64,000 nt of DNA from Bacteroidota bacterium. GTDB taxonomy: Bacteria; Bacteroidota; Bacteroidia; Chitinophagales; Chitinophagaceae. Under the pieces are notes generated by a model, which searched no databases, was not told the origin of the DNA, and saw only the letters and a program-made list of their open reading frames with translations. The translations under genes and the position numbers were made by a program. The stretch is taken from assembly GCA_026391455.1 (NCBI GenBank), contig JAPLEH010000066.1, positions 1 to 64,000 on the forward strand, written 5' to 3'. How positions within the stretch are numbered: position 1 is the stretch's first letter; each line of letters starts with the position of its first letter. This document shows positions 9,505-18,973 of the stretch, one piece after another.

Positions 9505-10276
9505 TGAGCAGGCGACCGGTCCAGTCAATACGTTGCAGGTATACGGGCAAATTTTGTTGGGCAAAATATTCATCCGTGGCTTTACGCGCTCCCTGCCAGG
9601 CTCCGTAATCGTCGATCAATAACACTCCTTTTGCAGACAATAACGGATAGAGATGTACCAGTTCGTGTTTGGTGGATGCATACCAATCGGTATCAAGCCT
9701 TAGCATTGCCAGCGAATCGGGCATTGTACCCGGAATAGTGTCTTCCACTTTTCCTTTGATCATACAAATATTTTCCAGTGGATAGCCGGTACTGAGCATA
9801 TTACGTTGTACTTCCTCAAATGGAGAATAGCACCAGTCACTCACATCCTCATTCTTTTTTCTTTTTTCCCATTCTTCATTTTCGAATGCGCCGTCTTCCT
9901 GCCCGGGGCGGGTCATGCCTTCGAAAGTATCATACAGCCATATTTTCCGGTTGGTGATGCCTGCTTCGGAGAGACAGAGTGCCATGAGCATGGCACTGCC
10001 CCCTTTCCAAACCCCACATTCTGCAAAATCTCCGGGAATATTATGCCGGATAATATATTGCATGGATTGATAGAGTGCATAGCAACGTTCCGGCTCCACC
10101 ATAGTAAAAGGTTTTACACGTTCGTATATGGCCTGGTATGCTTTATCCTGCTCCATATCATCACGGTTCACCAGCCGCTTGTGCAACTTTGATTTGCGGA
10201 GCAGTACCAGTCCGAAAAGACTGAGCGGATAATTGATGAGTTGTGATAATTTCAATGATGATAATTGATTATGCAA
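9494..10276 (-). CDS. TylF/MycF-family O-methyltransferase
   Basis: This 260-residue protein belongs to the macrocin O-methyltransferase family. GDFAECGVWKGG at 82-93 is the family SAM-binding motif, LRLDTDWYAST near residue 192 and LIDDYGAWQGARKA carry the metal-binding acids (the family is Mg-dependent). Members methylate sugar hydroxyls in macrolides and also occur in polysaccharide clusters. It reads toward the polysaccharide operon and overlaps its last gene by 11 bases at the 3' ends. Functionally it probably belongs with that locus although it is transcribed separately. Confidence 0.85.
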   Translation of the reverse strand: MHNQLSSLKLSQLINYPLSLFGLVLLRKSKLHKRLVNRDDMEQDKAYQAIYERVKPFTMVEPERCYALYQSMQYIIRHNIPGDFAECGVWKGGSAMLMALCLSEAGITNRKIWLYDTFEGMTRPGQEDGAFENEEWEKRKKNEDVSDWCYSPFEEVQRNMLSTGYPLENICMIKGKVEDTIPGTMPDSLAMLRLDTDWYASTKHELVHLYPLLSAKGVLLIDDYGAWQGARKATDEYFAQQNLPVYLQRIDWTGRLLIKG

Positions 10277-10333
10277 TGATAGTGTAATTTATCAAAAACT
10301 GCATGACTCCAACCAGCCCCCTTCCAACCCTGC

Positions 10334-12331
10334 TCATAATACTTTGCATATAGACAGTCCGGTATACCAGGCCGCCCTGATACGTTTTCTCCATTGCCGA
10401 AATGAAGATTGGTTAGTACCGTAGCTATTTTTCCCGGTTTGTTTACTTGCATACTCCGAGACTTTTGTGTTTGTTGTATAGAGCCCGTTTAATGAAGCAT
10501 CCGTACAACCCTGCATCCATTCCGTGGTAAAGCTACCAGCGAGCGGCGCAATATAAATGGAATCCTGTGCATATTGTGGTGCCAGTTCAATGAATCCATC
10601 TACCGGATCGGCTATGAGCGTGATTGGTACATTTGGGTTCATCACAACTGAACCTGCTGACCGAATCCAACTTGCCGATCTGAAATTGGGTTCACTGAAA
10701 TATCCGGATATTGTCCTTTCAGCCTGACAAGCTGCTTCTCCGGATACAAGGAGTGAATAATCCTGCTTTTGTTGTACTCCTGTTGATTGTAAAACAGATT
10801 TATGCGATATGGTAATGGTATAAGTTTGTCCCGGTACCGGATCGGGTATCTCAATTTTCTCCAGGTTATCCAATGTATTATCACCTTGAATGGCTGGCCC
10901 AGTAATGTTTCCCGGATCCAGCTTCCATGGAAACCAGGTTTGGTTGCAACCATTGATGCGGATATCCAGATCATTTACAAGGCGTGAACTCAGGTCCGCC
11001 GGATTGGCAACGGCTATACCGGCAGGATCTGTCCAGCAAATGGTGACAGTGAGGGGACTGTTGCCATTTGCAGTGACTGTTTTCACATATACCTGACCGT
11101 TAGTAAGCGTATTTTCAGAAATGTTGACGGTGGATACACCATTGGAGATCAATTCTGCGGCTCGTTGTGCGTTCAATAAACCCCAGCCATAGGCAATGTC
11201 TGGTCCCGGGGAAGCCCCCGCCTCATCAGCAGTATGAATGGCCAGGGCTTTTAATGTGGCTGACCGCATGAAACGGCCGGTTCGATTACGGTAATGCTGC
11301 TGCAGTAATAATAATGTACCAGTAGCACTGGCACTGGCCATCGAAGTACCCCAGCCATAGGAGTACGTAGTATTGTTGCTGTTAAAATTACAGGATAACA
11401 CAGATTCTCCTTTGGCACAGATATCTGGTTTGATTCTACCATCACGGGCGGGTCCCCGGCTGCTGAATGACGATATCTGAACACTGGATGGTCCGGTATA
11501 TTCATTCAATTGAAAAACGGAAGCTACCGCAATCCCATTTTTATTGGCGGCTTCATTGGTCAGCCGGTCGGTATATGGACCTCCATTGCCTCCGGCCCAC
11601 ACCACGAGATAATACGGGGCATTGTACATGATCTGATCCCAACTGGCGGTACGAGCGATATAAGTCCCCCAATACGTAATGGGCTGCGGAGCCATGGAAT
11701 ACGGGTGACAGGAAATCAGTAATCCATTCGCAGCGGCATTGGCGGTTTCGCTAAGGTCATTGTACCAGTCATAAGCATGAAGCCGCGCTTTAAACGCCAT
11801 ACCTCGTATGTTTCCATTTTGTGGCAGATCAGATGCAATGATGGTACCGGCCACATGCGTGGAATGGTTGGCTGTAACGGAAGTATACATCGGGTCCATT
11901 TGTGATACACGGTTTCCGAATGCTTCATGACTGCGTAAAATACCCGATACATCCCATAAGCCGGCAATCATTCCTTCTCCGTGTACGGCCAGGCCCAATC
12001 CGCCACCGGAATACAGTTTATCTGTCCGGAGGGTAATACCTGCTCCCCTGTTCAATGTTTGAGCATACAATGGAAGTGAGTCATCTGTTATGCCAACCAG
12101 GGCTTTCATGCCACCCCCTTCCTGCGGTATCATAAGGGGCCATTTATTTTTCGTTGCCAAAGCCGATGCAATATCTCTATTTTGAAAATAACGGGATGCA
12201 AAAGAATCGCTTAATACTTTTAACCGTTGAATGTTTGTATGCTCACCAATCCGGCCAAAATCATCCGGCGATTGTGCAAATGCAGATTGAAACAGGCATA
12301 GTAAGCCGGTCATTAATGCGAACCTTTTCAT
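10334..12331 (-). CDS. Secreted subtilisin-like serine protease (S8)
   Basis: A 665-residue protein with a signal peptide (cleavage near QSAFAQ, residue 20). The S8 triad is Asp127 in GLWDVSG, His156 in NHSTHVAGT and Ser330 in GTSMASA; Asn249 in AGGNGG is the oxyanion residue. After the catalytic domain (ending about residue 400) comes a beta-rich proprotein-convertase P-like domain (SRLVNDLDIRI, KIEIPDPVPGQTYTITISHK), then a tail. There is no type IX sorting domain at the C-terminus; the last 25 residues are strongly basic (RQWRKRIRAAW), which is odd for a secreted protease. Confidence 0.9.
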   Translation of the reverse strand: MKRFALMTGLLCLFQSAFAQSPDDFGRIGEHTNIQRLKVLSDSFASRYFQNRDIASALATKNKWPLMIPQEGGGMKALVGITDDSLPLYAQTLNRGAGITLRTDKLYSGGGLGLAVHGEGMIAGLWDVSGILRSHEAFGNRVSQMDPMYTSVTANHSTHVAGTIIASDLPQNGNIRGMAFKARLHAYDWYNDLSETANAAANGLLISCHPYSMAPQPITYWGTYIARTASWDQIMYNAPYYLVVWAGGNGGPYTDRLTNEAANKNGIAVASVFQLNEYTGPSSVQISSFSSRGPARDGRIKPDICAKGESVLSCNFNSNNTTYSYGWGTSMASASATGTLLLLQQHYRNRTGRFMRSATLKALAIHTADEAGASPGPDIAYGWGLLNAQRAAELISNGVSTVNISENTLTNGQVYVKTVTANGNSPLTVTICWTDPAGIAVANPADLSSRLVNDLDIRINGCNQTWFPWKLDPGNITGPAIQGDNTLDNLEKIEIPDPVPGQTYTITISHKSVLQSTGVQQKQDYSLLVSGEAACQAERTISGYFSEPNFRSASWIRSAGSVVMNPNVPITLIADPVDGFIELAPQYAQDSIYIAPLAGSFTTEWMQGCTDASLNGLYTTNTKVSEYASKQTGKNSYGTNQSSFRQWRKRIRAAWYTGLSICKVL

Positions 12332-12358
12332 AGCTGGTCAGTTGTTACGGAACTATTT

Positions 12359-13057
12359 TTAGCGAATAATAATTGTATTAATTGCCTTTTTGAGTTGTTT
12401 CATTTCTTGATCCATGCGGATCAGATACAGGGTAAGTTCTTCGATCTTTTGCAGCAACAGGGATGTCAGTTTTGAAACATCCAGCCCCTCCTTTTCCATT
12501 TCCTGTGCGGAGGGTATATGGGGTAAATGGCTGTATTGTTGAATATAGCTGGCCACTTCTTTAAGAGAAGGTAACCGATACGTTGTGTGAAATACATAAT
12601 CCGGCCAGCCCGATGCCAGCAATTTTAATTTTAGTTTTTCAGCAATGATCCCACCTTTTACCGCGAGTGAATAGCCATCAGGCACCTGGCTGACACCTAT
12701 GCTGAGCCGGGCGGAATGGTCATTCCAATTTAGCATACTTGGGTTTTGTATTAGTTTGCCGGTACTGTCTGGAAATACCAACCCTCCTTTTACGAAATCA
12801 GTTGGATAAAGGGACGCATGAATTTTGTTTGCATATAAGGCAGACCATCGTTTTGTTGGAGCGCCCAGGTCACGACTGGTATCTGCTTCTGGCCCAACAT
12901 TTCCAGCCACTTCCAATTTAAAACTATTGGGGTGTAGCGTTCCAATGCCAACGTTGCCGGATTCAGGGGAACCAGATCGCTGATGTGATGCGGAAGATTG
13001 TGCGAGTAATGCCATGCTTCCTAAGAGGCATAAGCCTGTCAGTAATAAAGTTCTCAT
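12359..13057 (-). CDS. Secreted surface protein with tail-fibre-like C-terminal region
   Basis: A start at 13057 gives a 232-residue product that begins directly with a signal peptide (MRTLLLTGLCLLGSMALLAQ); the upstream in-frame ATG at 13141 would add 28 residues without one and is rejected. NVGIGTLHPNSFKLEVAGNV is the repeat type found in Bacteroidota tail-fibre-like surface proteins. The C-terminal part (YRLPSLKEVASYIQQYSHLP, then IPSAQEMEKEGLDVSK and a predicted coiled coil with QKIEELTLYLIRMDQEMKQL) is a widespread Bacteroidota module resembling intramolecular chaperone regions. It lies 27 bases downstream of the protease gene start, reading the same way. Function unknown. Confidence 0.8.
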   Translation of the reverse strand: MRTLLLTGLCLLGSMALLAQSSASHQRSGSPESGNVGIGTLHPNSFKLEVAGNVGPEADTSRDLGAPTKRWSALYANKIHASLYPTDFVKGGLVFPDSTGKLIQNPSMLNWNDHSARLSIGVSQVPDGYSLAVKGGIIAEKLKLKLLASGWPDYVFHTTYRLPSLKEVASYIQQYSHLPHIPSAQEMEKEGLDVSKLTSLLLQKIEELTLYLIRMDQEMKQLKKAINTIIIR

Positions 13058-13212
13058 CGGGTTTGATTTATATTCTTGTTCCTGAAAAAACAGGAAACAT
13101 CTTGCGGAAGTGTAATGCTTGCGGTTAAAAGATGGATTCAAAACTACATCATCTTTTAATCCGATCGGATTCTTAAACGTAATTCGTTTACTCGTTATAC
13201 GTTTAAAAGAAA

Positions 13213-13232
13213 AGGCGCCCTTTGGGACGCCT
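13213..13232 (-). terminator. Intrinsic terminator after lepA
   Basis: Read on the minus strand there is an 8-bp stem (one G-T pair) with a 4-base loop, AGGCGTCC / GGGCGCCT, followed by TTTTCTTTT. It sits 30 bases downstream of the lepA stop. Confidence 0.75.
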
Positions 13233-13261
13233 CTATGAAATATGATACATGAAATACCGGA

Positions 13262-15055
13262 TCAATCATCCAATTTAAGTACAGCAAGAAATGCTTCCTG
13301 TGGTACTTCCACGTTGCCGATTTGACGCATCCGTTTCTTTCCTTCTTTTTGTTTCTCGAGCAGTTTACGTTTACGGCTGATATCACCACCATAACATTTG
13401 GCGGTTACATCCTTGCGCATCGCAGAGATGGTTTCGCGGGCCAGCACTTTAGCCCCAATGGCTGCCTGTATCGCTATCTGAAACTGTTGTCTGGGTACCA
13501 GTTCTTTCAATTTCTCACAAAGTTTGCGGCCAAACTCCTGCCCTTTGCTACGGTGTATCAAAGCACTTAAGGCATCCACTTTATCTCCATTGAGCAGGAT
13601 ATCCATTTTCACAATATCCGCATCCCGGAAACCGATGGGATGATAATCGAAAGAAGCGTAGCCCCTTGTTTGAGATTTTAATTTATCGTAGAAGTCAAAT
13701 ACGATCTCTGTCAAGGGCATTTCAAAGATGAGTTCAACCCGGGTGGTGGTCAGGTAGCTCTGGTTCATCAGCATTCCCCGTTTGCCCAGGCAAAGTGTCA
13801 TGATATTACCGATATATTCCGGTTTGGTAATGATCTGTGCTTTGATAAAAGGCTCTTCAATACGATCCGTCTTTACCGGGTCGGGAAACTCGGTCGGGTT
13901 GTTCACTATGATCTTCTCGCCTTTGGTGGTGTAAGCAATAAAGCTTACGTTGGGCACCGTGGTGATCACGGTTTGGTTGAATTCCCTTTCGAGGCGTTCC
14001 TGAATAATCTCCATGTGGAGCATACCAAGGAATCCGCAACGGAAACCAAAACCCAGGGCCTGGGATGTTTCCAGTTCATAGGTAAGAGAAGCATCGTTGA
14101 GTTGCAACTTGTCCATGCAGTCACGCAACTCCTCAAAGTCATCGGTATTCACCGGGAAAATACCCGCAAATACCATCGGCTTTACTTCCTGAAAACCTTT
14201 GATTATTTCTTGTGTGGGGTTGGCAGCCAATGTGATAGTGTCACCCACTTTAACTTCTTTTGCGTTCTTGATACCGGTGATCAGGTAGCCCACATCGCCA
14301 CAGAGTACTTCCTTTTTCTCCGTCATTTTCAGCTTGAGTATCCCCACTTCGTCGGCCTCATATTCTTGTCCGGTGCTAACAAATTTTACCTTATCCCCTT
14401 TTTTGATCTTACCATTTCTTACCCGGAAGTACACGATGATACCTCGGAAAGAGTTGAACATACTATCGAAGATCAGGGCCTGCAGGGGTTCTTCCGGTTT
14501 GCCTACCGGTGCCGGAATACGGCTCACGATGGCATCCAGCACTTTGTCCACGCCTAATCCGGTACGACCGGAAGCATGCATTATCTCTTCTTTTTTACAA
14601 CCGATCAATTCGATAATCTGGTCTTCCACTTCTTCGATCATGGCTCCGTCCATATCGATCTTATTGATCACAGGAATGATTTCGAGATCATTATCAATGG
14701 CGAGGTAGAGATTGGAAATGGTCTGGGCCTGAATACCCTGTGTAGCATCCACGAGCAGCAGACAGCCTTCACAGGCGGCCAGCGCACGGCTCACTTCATA
14801 GCTGAAATCCACGTGGCCGGGTGTATCAATCAGGTTGAGAATATATTCTTGTCCGTCGGCTGCTTTGTAATTGATCTGTATAGCATGGCTTTTAATAGTA
14901 ATGCCTTTCTCCCTTTCCAGGTCCATATCATCCAGTACCTGATCCATCATATCGCGATCGCTGATGGTATTGGTGATTTGTAAAAGCCTGTCAGCCAGGG
15001 TGGATTTACCGTGGTCGATGTGTGCGATGATGCAAAAATTGCGGATATTCTTCAT
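13262..15055 (-). CDS. lepA: Elongation factor 4 (LepA GTPase)
   Basis: The product has 597 residues, the normal length for LepA. It has G1 AHIDHGKST near residue 13, G3 DTPGHVDF and G4 NKIDMD, domain II, and the LepA-specific C-terminal domain ending in the usual ..FLAVLKLDD region. LepA is a ribosome-associated GTPase that binds the elongating or initiating 30S/70S particle; it is near-universal in bacteria. The gene has its own promoter-like boxes at 15103-15135 and a terminator at 13213-13232, so it is probably monocistronic. Confidence 0.98.
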   Translation of the reverse strand: MKNIRNFCIIAHIDHGKSTLADRLLQITNTISDRDMMDQVLDDMDLEREKGITIKSHAIQINYKAADGQEYILNLIDTPGHVDFSYEVSRALAACEGCLLLVDATQGIQAQTISNLYLAIDNDLEIIPVINKIDMDGAMIEEVEDQIIELIGCKKEEIMHASGRTGLGVDKVLDAIVSRIPAPVGKPEEPLQALIFDSMFNSFRGIIVYFRVRNGKIKKGDKVKFVSTGQEYEADEVGILKLKMTEKKEVLCGDVGYLITGIKNAKEVKVGDTITLAANPTQEIIKGFQEVKPMVFAGIFPVNTDDFEELRDCMDKLQLNDASLTYELETSQALGFGFRCGFLGMLHMEIIQERLEREFNQTVITTVPNVSFIAYTTKGEKIIVNNPTEFPDPVKTDRIEEPFIKAQIITKPEYIGNIMTLCLGKRGMLMNQSYLTTTRVELIFEMPLTEIVFDFYDKLKSQTRGYASFDYHPIGFRDADIVKMDILLNGDKVDALSALIHRSKGQEFGRKLCEKLKELVPRQQFQIAIQAAIGAKVLARETISAMRKDVTAKCYGGDISRKRKLLEKQKEGKKRMRQIGNVEVPQEAFLAVLKLDD

Positions 15056-15102
15056 GTTCGTTAAGCCTCCTGCCCGGTTTTTACGGGCATTTTCGGGAGC
15101 CG

Positions 15103-15135
15103 CAAAGGTAGGCTTTTTAGGCGAGGAAATGGCAA
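15103..15135 (-). promoter_or_regulatory. Candidate lepA promoter
   Basis: On the minus strand TACCTTTG (15110-15103) matches the Bacteroidota -7 consensus TAnnTTTG, and TTG (15135-15133) lies 22 bases upstream as a possible -33 element. The start codon is about 47 bases downstream. Confidence 0.5.
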
Positions 15136-15275
15136 CCTTTGGGGCGGGTAAATCAGTGGTTTTAACCGGCTTTTACACAACAACAGGCTGCCTGTTTCCG
15201 TTCCGGTTTTTATATGCGTAACCGCAATAATCCGTGAGACCCTGCGTTGAAGTATGAACCCACCTCAAAAGGGCC

Positions 15276-16043
15276 ATGAAATCACTATCTTGTATGCTGA
15301 ATAAAAGTCATTTTTTGGTTTTGTTGCTGTGTATTTCCATTCCGAAACTCTCCTATTCACAGAAAGACACTACGCCATTCCGAAGTGATGTTTATAGCTT
15401 CATCAAGGGGCATCTGCATGAATCTTATATAGACCTGAACGTGTTGTTGAATCCCTTTATCCTTCAACTTTCCGATACGTCTTTTACGTTTGAACGTGCA
15501 GTGGTATGCTGGGATAATCCTGATGGGCAAATTTCCTGTGCGCCGGTCTCATTGCCAACAGTGGATCTGAGTAAATATGATTCCGTTATTCAACCACAAG
15601 CCAAATCACTGGTTACGATCGATAATATCCGGGTGAAAAAAGAGGGTCGCCGGTATTTCATAGCACCCTTTTATTTCTATCTGGTATCCGGCCATGAACT
15701 CCCGCAGATATATGATACGCTTGCAAAGACCCGGGCTTTCATACCGGGATATGAACACGAGTTTAAATTGCCCCGTTCATTGCTGGAAAGTGAGTTTACT
15801 GTCCAACTGTATGATACATCGTATCAGTTGCTGAGTTTTATCGTATCTATCGACCTGCCACATAAAGATGAGCCGTTGTCTTTTTATTTTACCGGAAACA
15901 AAATTGACCATAGCGTAGCGGGTTATTTATCTGCTATTCGGCAAATGACGATCAGGTGTACCCTGGGTATCGAATCAATTTTTGTGCGGAGGAATGGGAA
16001 GGTGTACCGGGTGCCGGACCGGAGCTTTACCGTAATGCAGTAG
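15276..16043 (+). CDS. Secreted hypothetical protein
   Basis: A 255-residue protein with a signal peptide (HFLVLLLCISIPKLSYSQ). A second start at 15294 would also give a good signal peptide. The mature sequence looks like beta-rich extracellular protein and contains one Cys-Ala-Pro (SCAPVSLP), but no family motif is recognised. It stands alone between lepA (divergent) and a membrane protein gene that has its own promoter-like box. Confidence 0.8.
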   Translation: MKSLSCMLNKSHFLVLLLCISIPKLSYSQKDTTPFRSDVYSFIKGHLHESYIDLNVLLNPFILQLSDTSFTFERAVVCWDNPDGQISCAPVSLPTVDLSKYDSVIQPQAKSLVTIDNIRVKKEGRRYFIAPFYFYLVSGHELPQIYDTLAKTRAFIPGYEHEFKLPRSLLESEFTVQLYDTSYQLLSFIVSIDLPHKDEPLSFYFTGNKIDHSVAGYLSAIRQMTIRCTLGIESIFVRRNGKVYRVPDRSFTVMQ

Positions 16044-16060
16044 TTAGATACGCAAGCAAA

Positions 16061-16088
16061 TTGATTTTGGGAATATTTAATATATTTG
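16061..16088 (+). promoter_or_regulatory. Candidate promoter of the DUF6159-like gene
   Basis: TATATTTG at 16081-16088 fits TAnnTTTG; TTG at 16061-16063 lies 17 bases upstream. The ATG follows 28 bases later. Confidence 0.45.
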
Positions 16089-16116
16089 CTATATTATTTA
16101 ATTAAAAAAGTTAGCT

Positions 16117-16950
16117 ATGAGTTTTGCCGATCGTATCTCCAATGGCTGGAATATTGCCATGAACAGTTTCAAAATATTGCGTGAAAACAAACAACTGGTC
16201 ATTTTCCCCATACTGTCCGGAATTTCTATCGTGCTGATCATTGGTTCCTTCTTTACGGCACAGTTAGCCGCAGCCGGATGGGATGCTGAAAGTATAAACC
16301 TGGAGGATAAATCTCCGGTGTTTTATTTCCTGTTGTCTTTTGCTTTTTATGTAGTCAATTATTTTGTAGTAGTGTTTTTTAATATGGCGCTTATCCATTG
16401 CACCCGCCTGTATTTCCGCGGTGAGGAAGTGACTGTGCGCAAAGGCATTCAATACAGTATGAGCCGCCTTTCTGTAATTTTTTCCTGGGCATTGGTGGCT
16501 GCTACGGTAGGCGTAATTCTGCGGACCATTCAGGAAAACTCTGGTCTGCTTGGGAAGATCGTTGCTGGTGTTATTGGAATAGTTTGGAGCGTGGCCACCT
16601 TTTTTGTTGTACCTGTTATTGCCTATGAAAATGTAGGTCCAATTGATGCGGTTAAGCGCTCTACGGCCATGATGAAAGAAAAATGGGGTGAAAGTCTGGT
16701 GGCCAATTTCAGTTTCAGTATTATATATTTTTTGGGTTCATTGTTAGCTGGTATCACCTTGTATTTTATCGGTTCAATATTTAGCCCGGTATTGGGTGTA
16801 TTCCTGGCAATTGCCGGGGTATTGTCAATCCTGGCGATCATCAGTGCTGCGCAAACGATTTTTGTGAGTGCAGTATATCATAATATTACCGGCGACCCCG
16901 TAAAGTATATCAACCAGCAAATGGTGGATGATTTGTTTGGGAAAAAGTAA
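16117..16950 (+). CDS. DUF6159-type multi-pass membrane protein
   Basis: A 277-residue integral membrane protein with about five or six hydrophobic segments (for example IFPILSGISIVLIIGSFF, YFLLSFAFYVVNYFVVVFF and VFLAIAGVLSILAIISAAQ). The N-terminal SNGWNIAMNSFKILRENKQL and the PIDAVKRSTAMMKEKWGESL loop are characteristic of the DUF6159 family; similar proteins occur across bacteria and archaea without a known role. It is a single-gene unit with a promoter-like box upstream and a strong terminator downstream. Confidence 0.85.
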   Translation: MSFADRISNGWNIAMNSFKILRENKQLVIFPILSGISIVLIIGSFFTAQLAAAGWDAESINLEDKSPVFYFLLSFAFYVVNYFVVVFFNMALIHCTRLYFRGEEVTVRKGIQYSMSRLSVIFSWALVAATVGVILRTIQENSGLLGKIVAGVIGIVWSVATFFVVPVIAYENVGPIDAVKRSTAMMKEKWGESLVANFSFSIIYFLGSLLAGITLYFIGSIFSPVLGVFLAIAGVLSILAIISAAQTIFVSAVYHNITGDPVKYINQQMVDDLFGKK

Positions 16951-16969
16951 TAACAACATTCATTTTATA

Positions 16970-16999
16970 AAAAAAGCATCCTTAAAAAGATGCTTTTTT
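16970..16999 (+). terminator. Intrinsic terminator after the DUF6159-like gene
   Basis: Stem AAAAAAGCATC (16970-16980) pairs with GATGCTTTTTT (16989-16999), loop of 8, followed by more T. It lies 19 bases after the stop. Confidence 0.85.
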
Positions 17000-17046
17000 T
17001 GTTTCCCGCGGCCGGTTATTCCTTGAATCGATCCGATGTGAAAACA

Positions 17047-17075
17047 CAAAACCCATCAGTAATAGATGGGTTTTG
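17047..17075 (-). terminator. Intrinsic terminator after sdhB
   Basis: Eleven-bp perfect stem CAAAACCCATC / GATGGGTTTTG with a 7-base loop, 22 bases past the sdhB stop on the minus strand. The A-rich left flank gives U residues on the minus-strand transcript, though the run is interrupted. Confidence 0.7.
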
Positions 17076-17097
17076 AAAAATTTATCTAATTGAACGT

Positions 17098-17862
17098 TTA
17101 TTTCTCAGAAGTGGCAGCGCCGACCATGTATTCCCGGTTGAGGCGGGCAATATTTTCGATCGAAATCTCTTTCGGACAAACTGCTTCGCAAGCACCGGTA
17201 TTGGTGCAGGAGCCAAATCCTTCTTTATCCATTTGGGCTACCATGTTCATTGCTCTTGATTTTCTTTCAGGAGCACCCTGTGGTAACAAGGCCAGGTGTG
17301 ATACTTTGGCAGAAACGAAAAGCAAGGCGGAAGAGTTTTTACAAGCGGCCACGCATGCTCCGCAACCGATACAGGCAGCAGCGGCAAAGGCAGCATCTGC
17401 TTTATCTTTTTCAACGGGTACTGCATTTGCATCCACGGCATTACCGGTGTTCACAGAAATATAACCTCCGGCCTGAATGATCCTGTCAAATGCAGAACGA
17501 TCCACTACCAGGTCTTTTAATACAGGAAATGCATTCGCGCGCCATGGTTCTACCACAATCGTATCTCCATCTTTGTATGCCCGCATGTGCAACTGGCAGG
17601 TGGTATTGGCATGCCAGGGTCCGTGAGGGCGACCATTAATATACATGGAACACATACCGCAGATACCTTCACGGCAGTCATGGTCAAAAGCGATGGGCTC
17701 TTTACCATCGCGGATCAGCTCTTCATTCAAGACATCGATCATTTCCAGAAAAGACATCTCCGAAGAAATGTTTTTTACGGGGTATGTTTCGAAGGCTCCT
17801 TTACTGTCCTTGTTTTTTTGTCTCCACACTTTGAGTGTAAGATTCATTGTATAGTGCTCCAT
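17098..17862 (-). CDS. sdhB: Succinate dehydrogenase/fumarate reductase iron-sulfur subunit
   Basis: The 254-residue subunit has [12 protein letters not shown] for the [2Fe-2S] centre, [11 protein letters not shown] for the [4Fe-4S] centre and [15 protein letters not shown] for the [3Fe-4S] centre. It transfers electrons from the flavoprotein to the membrane cytochrome b in the respiratory chain. In most Bacteroidota it follows sdhA directly. Here three unrelated genes on the same strand separate it from sdhA by about 1.56 kb, so it either depends on read-through or has its own promoter. Confidence 0.97.
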   Translation of the reverse strand: MEHYTMNLTLKVWRQKNKDSKGAFETYPVKNISSEMSFLEMIDVLNEELIRDGKEPIAFDHDCREGICGMCSMYINGRPHGPWHANTTCQLHMRAYKDGDTIVVEPWRANAFPVLKDLVVDRSAFDRIIQAGGYISVNTGNAVDANAVPVEKDKADAAFAAAACIGCGACVAACKNSSALLFVSAKVSHLALLPQGAPERKSRAMNMVAQMDKEGFGSCTNTGACEAVCPKEISIENIARLNREYMVGAATSEK

Positions 17863-17876
17863 TCTAGCTTAATTTA

Positions 17877-18557
17877 TTAAAAATCGTATTTAAATTTTTC
17901 AAGTTTTACAAGGGGCTTTTTATTTAGCCGCTTTTTCTTGTGAACCAGTAACCGGCAGTTTTCGTCTTTCTCGATTATTTCTGTATCACCTGTAACACAG
18001 TTCACATCTTTGTATTTTCTTCCAGACTCCCCTGCTCCCTTACCATTACAATCTGATACATTCCAGAAATAATCAGAAGTGGTGCCGATAAGGTAAAAGC
18101 CATTCTCCTGATACCTGAATTTCAATAGTTCAGTCCATCTCCATGCGCTGCCGCCATAATGAGATATCATTAAAATACCTTTTTCAACAGCTACACCAGA
18201 AAACGGATCACCGAATATTCCTCCGCAATGGCGGCACATCAGGGCATTTACGGATTTCCCTTTCAAGACATACTCATTATTCTTTTTTATGAGAACTAAT
18301 AATATCCTTTTAGGTTCTTCATCCATGTCGAAGCTATCTTCGCTGAAGTTTTTTAAACAAAGAACTACATCTTCAACCCCGTCTTTATTCAAATCTCCTT
18401 TGGCAGTCATCATCGTGTCGTAACCTGAAGGGATAAAAACGCTGATATCAGAACCGGATTTCGAAATACTATTTATTTCTACATTTTGCGCCCCCATGCT
18501 TAAACACATGAGCAGGCTAAAAAAACAAAGAAAATGCCTTATTAAATTACGAGCCAT
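17877..18557 (-). CDS. Secreted hypothetical protein with calcium-loop-like motif
   Basis: A 226-residue protein with a signal peptide (HFLCFFSLLMCLSMGAQ). GDLNKDGVEDVVLCLKN near residue 53 is an FG-GAP/EF-hand-like Asp-rich loop as found in beta-propeller repeat proteins. Further on the sequence has a cysteine pair (ALMCRHCGG). I do not recognise the family. It lies between sdhB and a GGCT-like gene, inside what should be the sdh operon, 14 bases upstream of the sdhB start. Confidence 0.75.
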   Translation of the reverse strand: MARNLIRHFLCFFSLLMCLSMGAQNVEINSISKSGSDISVFIPSGYDTMMTAKGDLNKDGVEDVVLCLKNFSEDSFDMDEEPKRILLVLIKKNNEYVLKGKSVNALMCRHCGGIFGDPFSGVAVEKGILMISHYGGSAWRWTELLKFRYQENGFYLIGTTSDYFWNVSDCNGKGAGESGRKYKDVNCVTGDTEIIEKDENCRLLVHKKKRLNKKPLVKLEKFKYDF

Positions 18558-18572
18558 TTTTGCGCAAACAGA

Positions 18573-18968
18573 CTATGCTGTTTTTTTACTTTTCAGGTAA
18601 TTAAAATAATCCTTATACGGTATCCTTTTCTTTCCAACCGGCTTTTGGCCATACCAGTAAATCCATGCATTCAAGGATTTACCAGACCTCAATTTTACCC
18701 GGTTTTTCTCTCTGACAAACTCATTGCCTTCATATTTATCGAGTACTTTAAAAACTTTTTCAGGGTCATCCACCACAAAAACATCGCCAACTACTTCATC
18801 CGCTGAATTTTCCTTTCTAGCCCCGGGATACTTTCCAATATCATAAAGCGAAGCGGCTACTTTTCCCTGACCCACGTATTTAATGCTTGCAGCTACTTTA
18901 TCCTTCAACTTAAGATTGTAGTTTCTTCTTAATGTACCGTAAACAAATAAATAATCTTTGCGTTCCAT
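18573..18968 (-). CDS. Gamma-glutamylcyclotransferase-like (AIG2/GGCT) protein
   Basis: A 131-residue protein. LFVYGTLRRNYNL is the substrate-binding YGSLR loop of the family, and KVLDKYEGNEFVRE contains the conserved Glu region. Related proteins open gamma-glutamyl-amine or gamma-glutamyl-amino-acid bonds; the substrate here is unknown. It is the middle gene of the three that separate sdhA from sdhB, packed within 5-16 bases of its neighbours. Confidence 0.8.
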   Translation of the reverse strand: MERKDYLFVYGTLRRNYNLKLKDKVAASIKYVGQGKVAASLYDIGKYPGARKENSADEVVGDVFVVDDPEKVFKVLDKYEGNEFVREKNRVKLRSGKSLNAWIYWYGQKPVGKKRIPYKDYFNYLKSKKTA

Positions 18969-18973
18969 GCTCC

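Noticed and set aside
13973-14983. Long plus-strand frames opposite lepA
   Set aside because: Shadows of a strongly conserved gene on the other strand.
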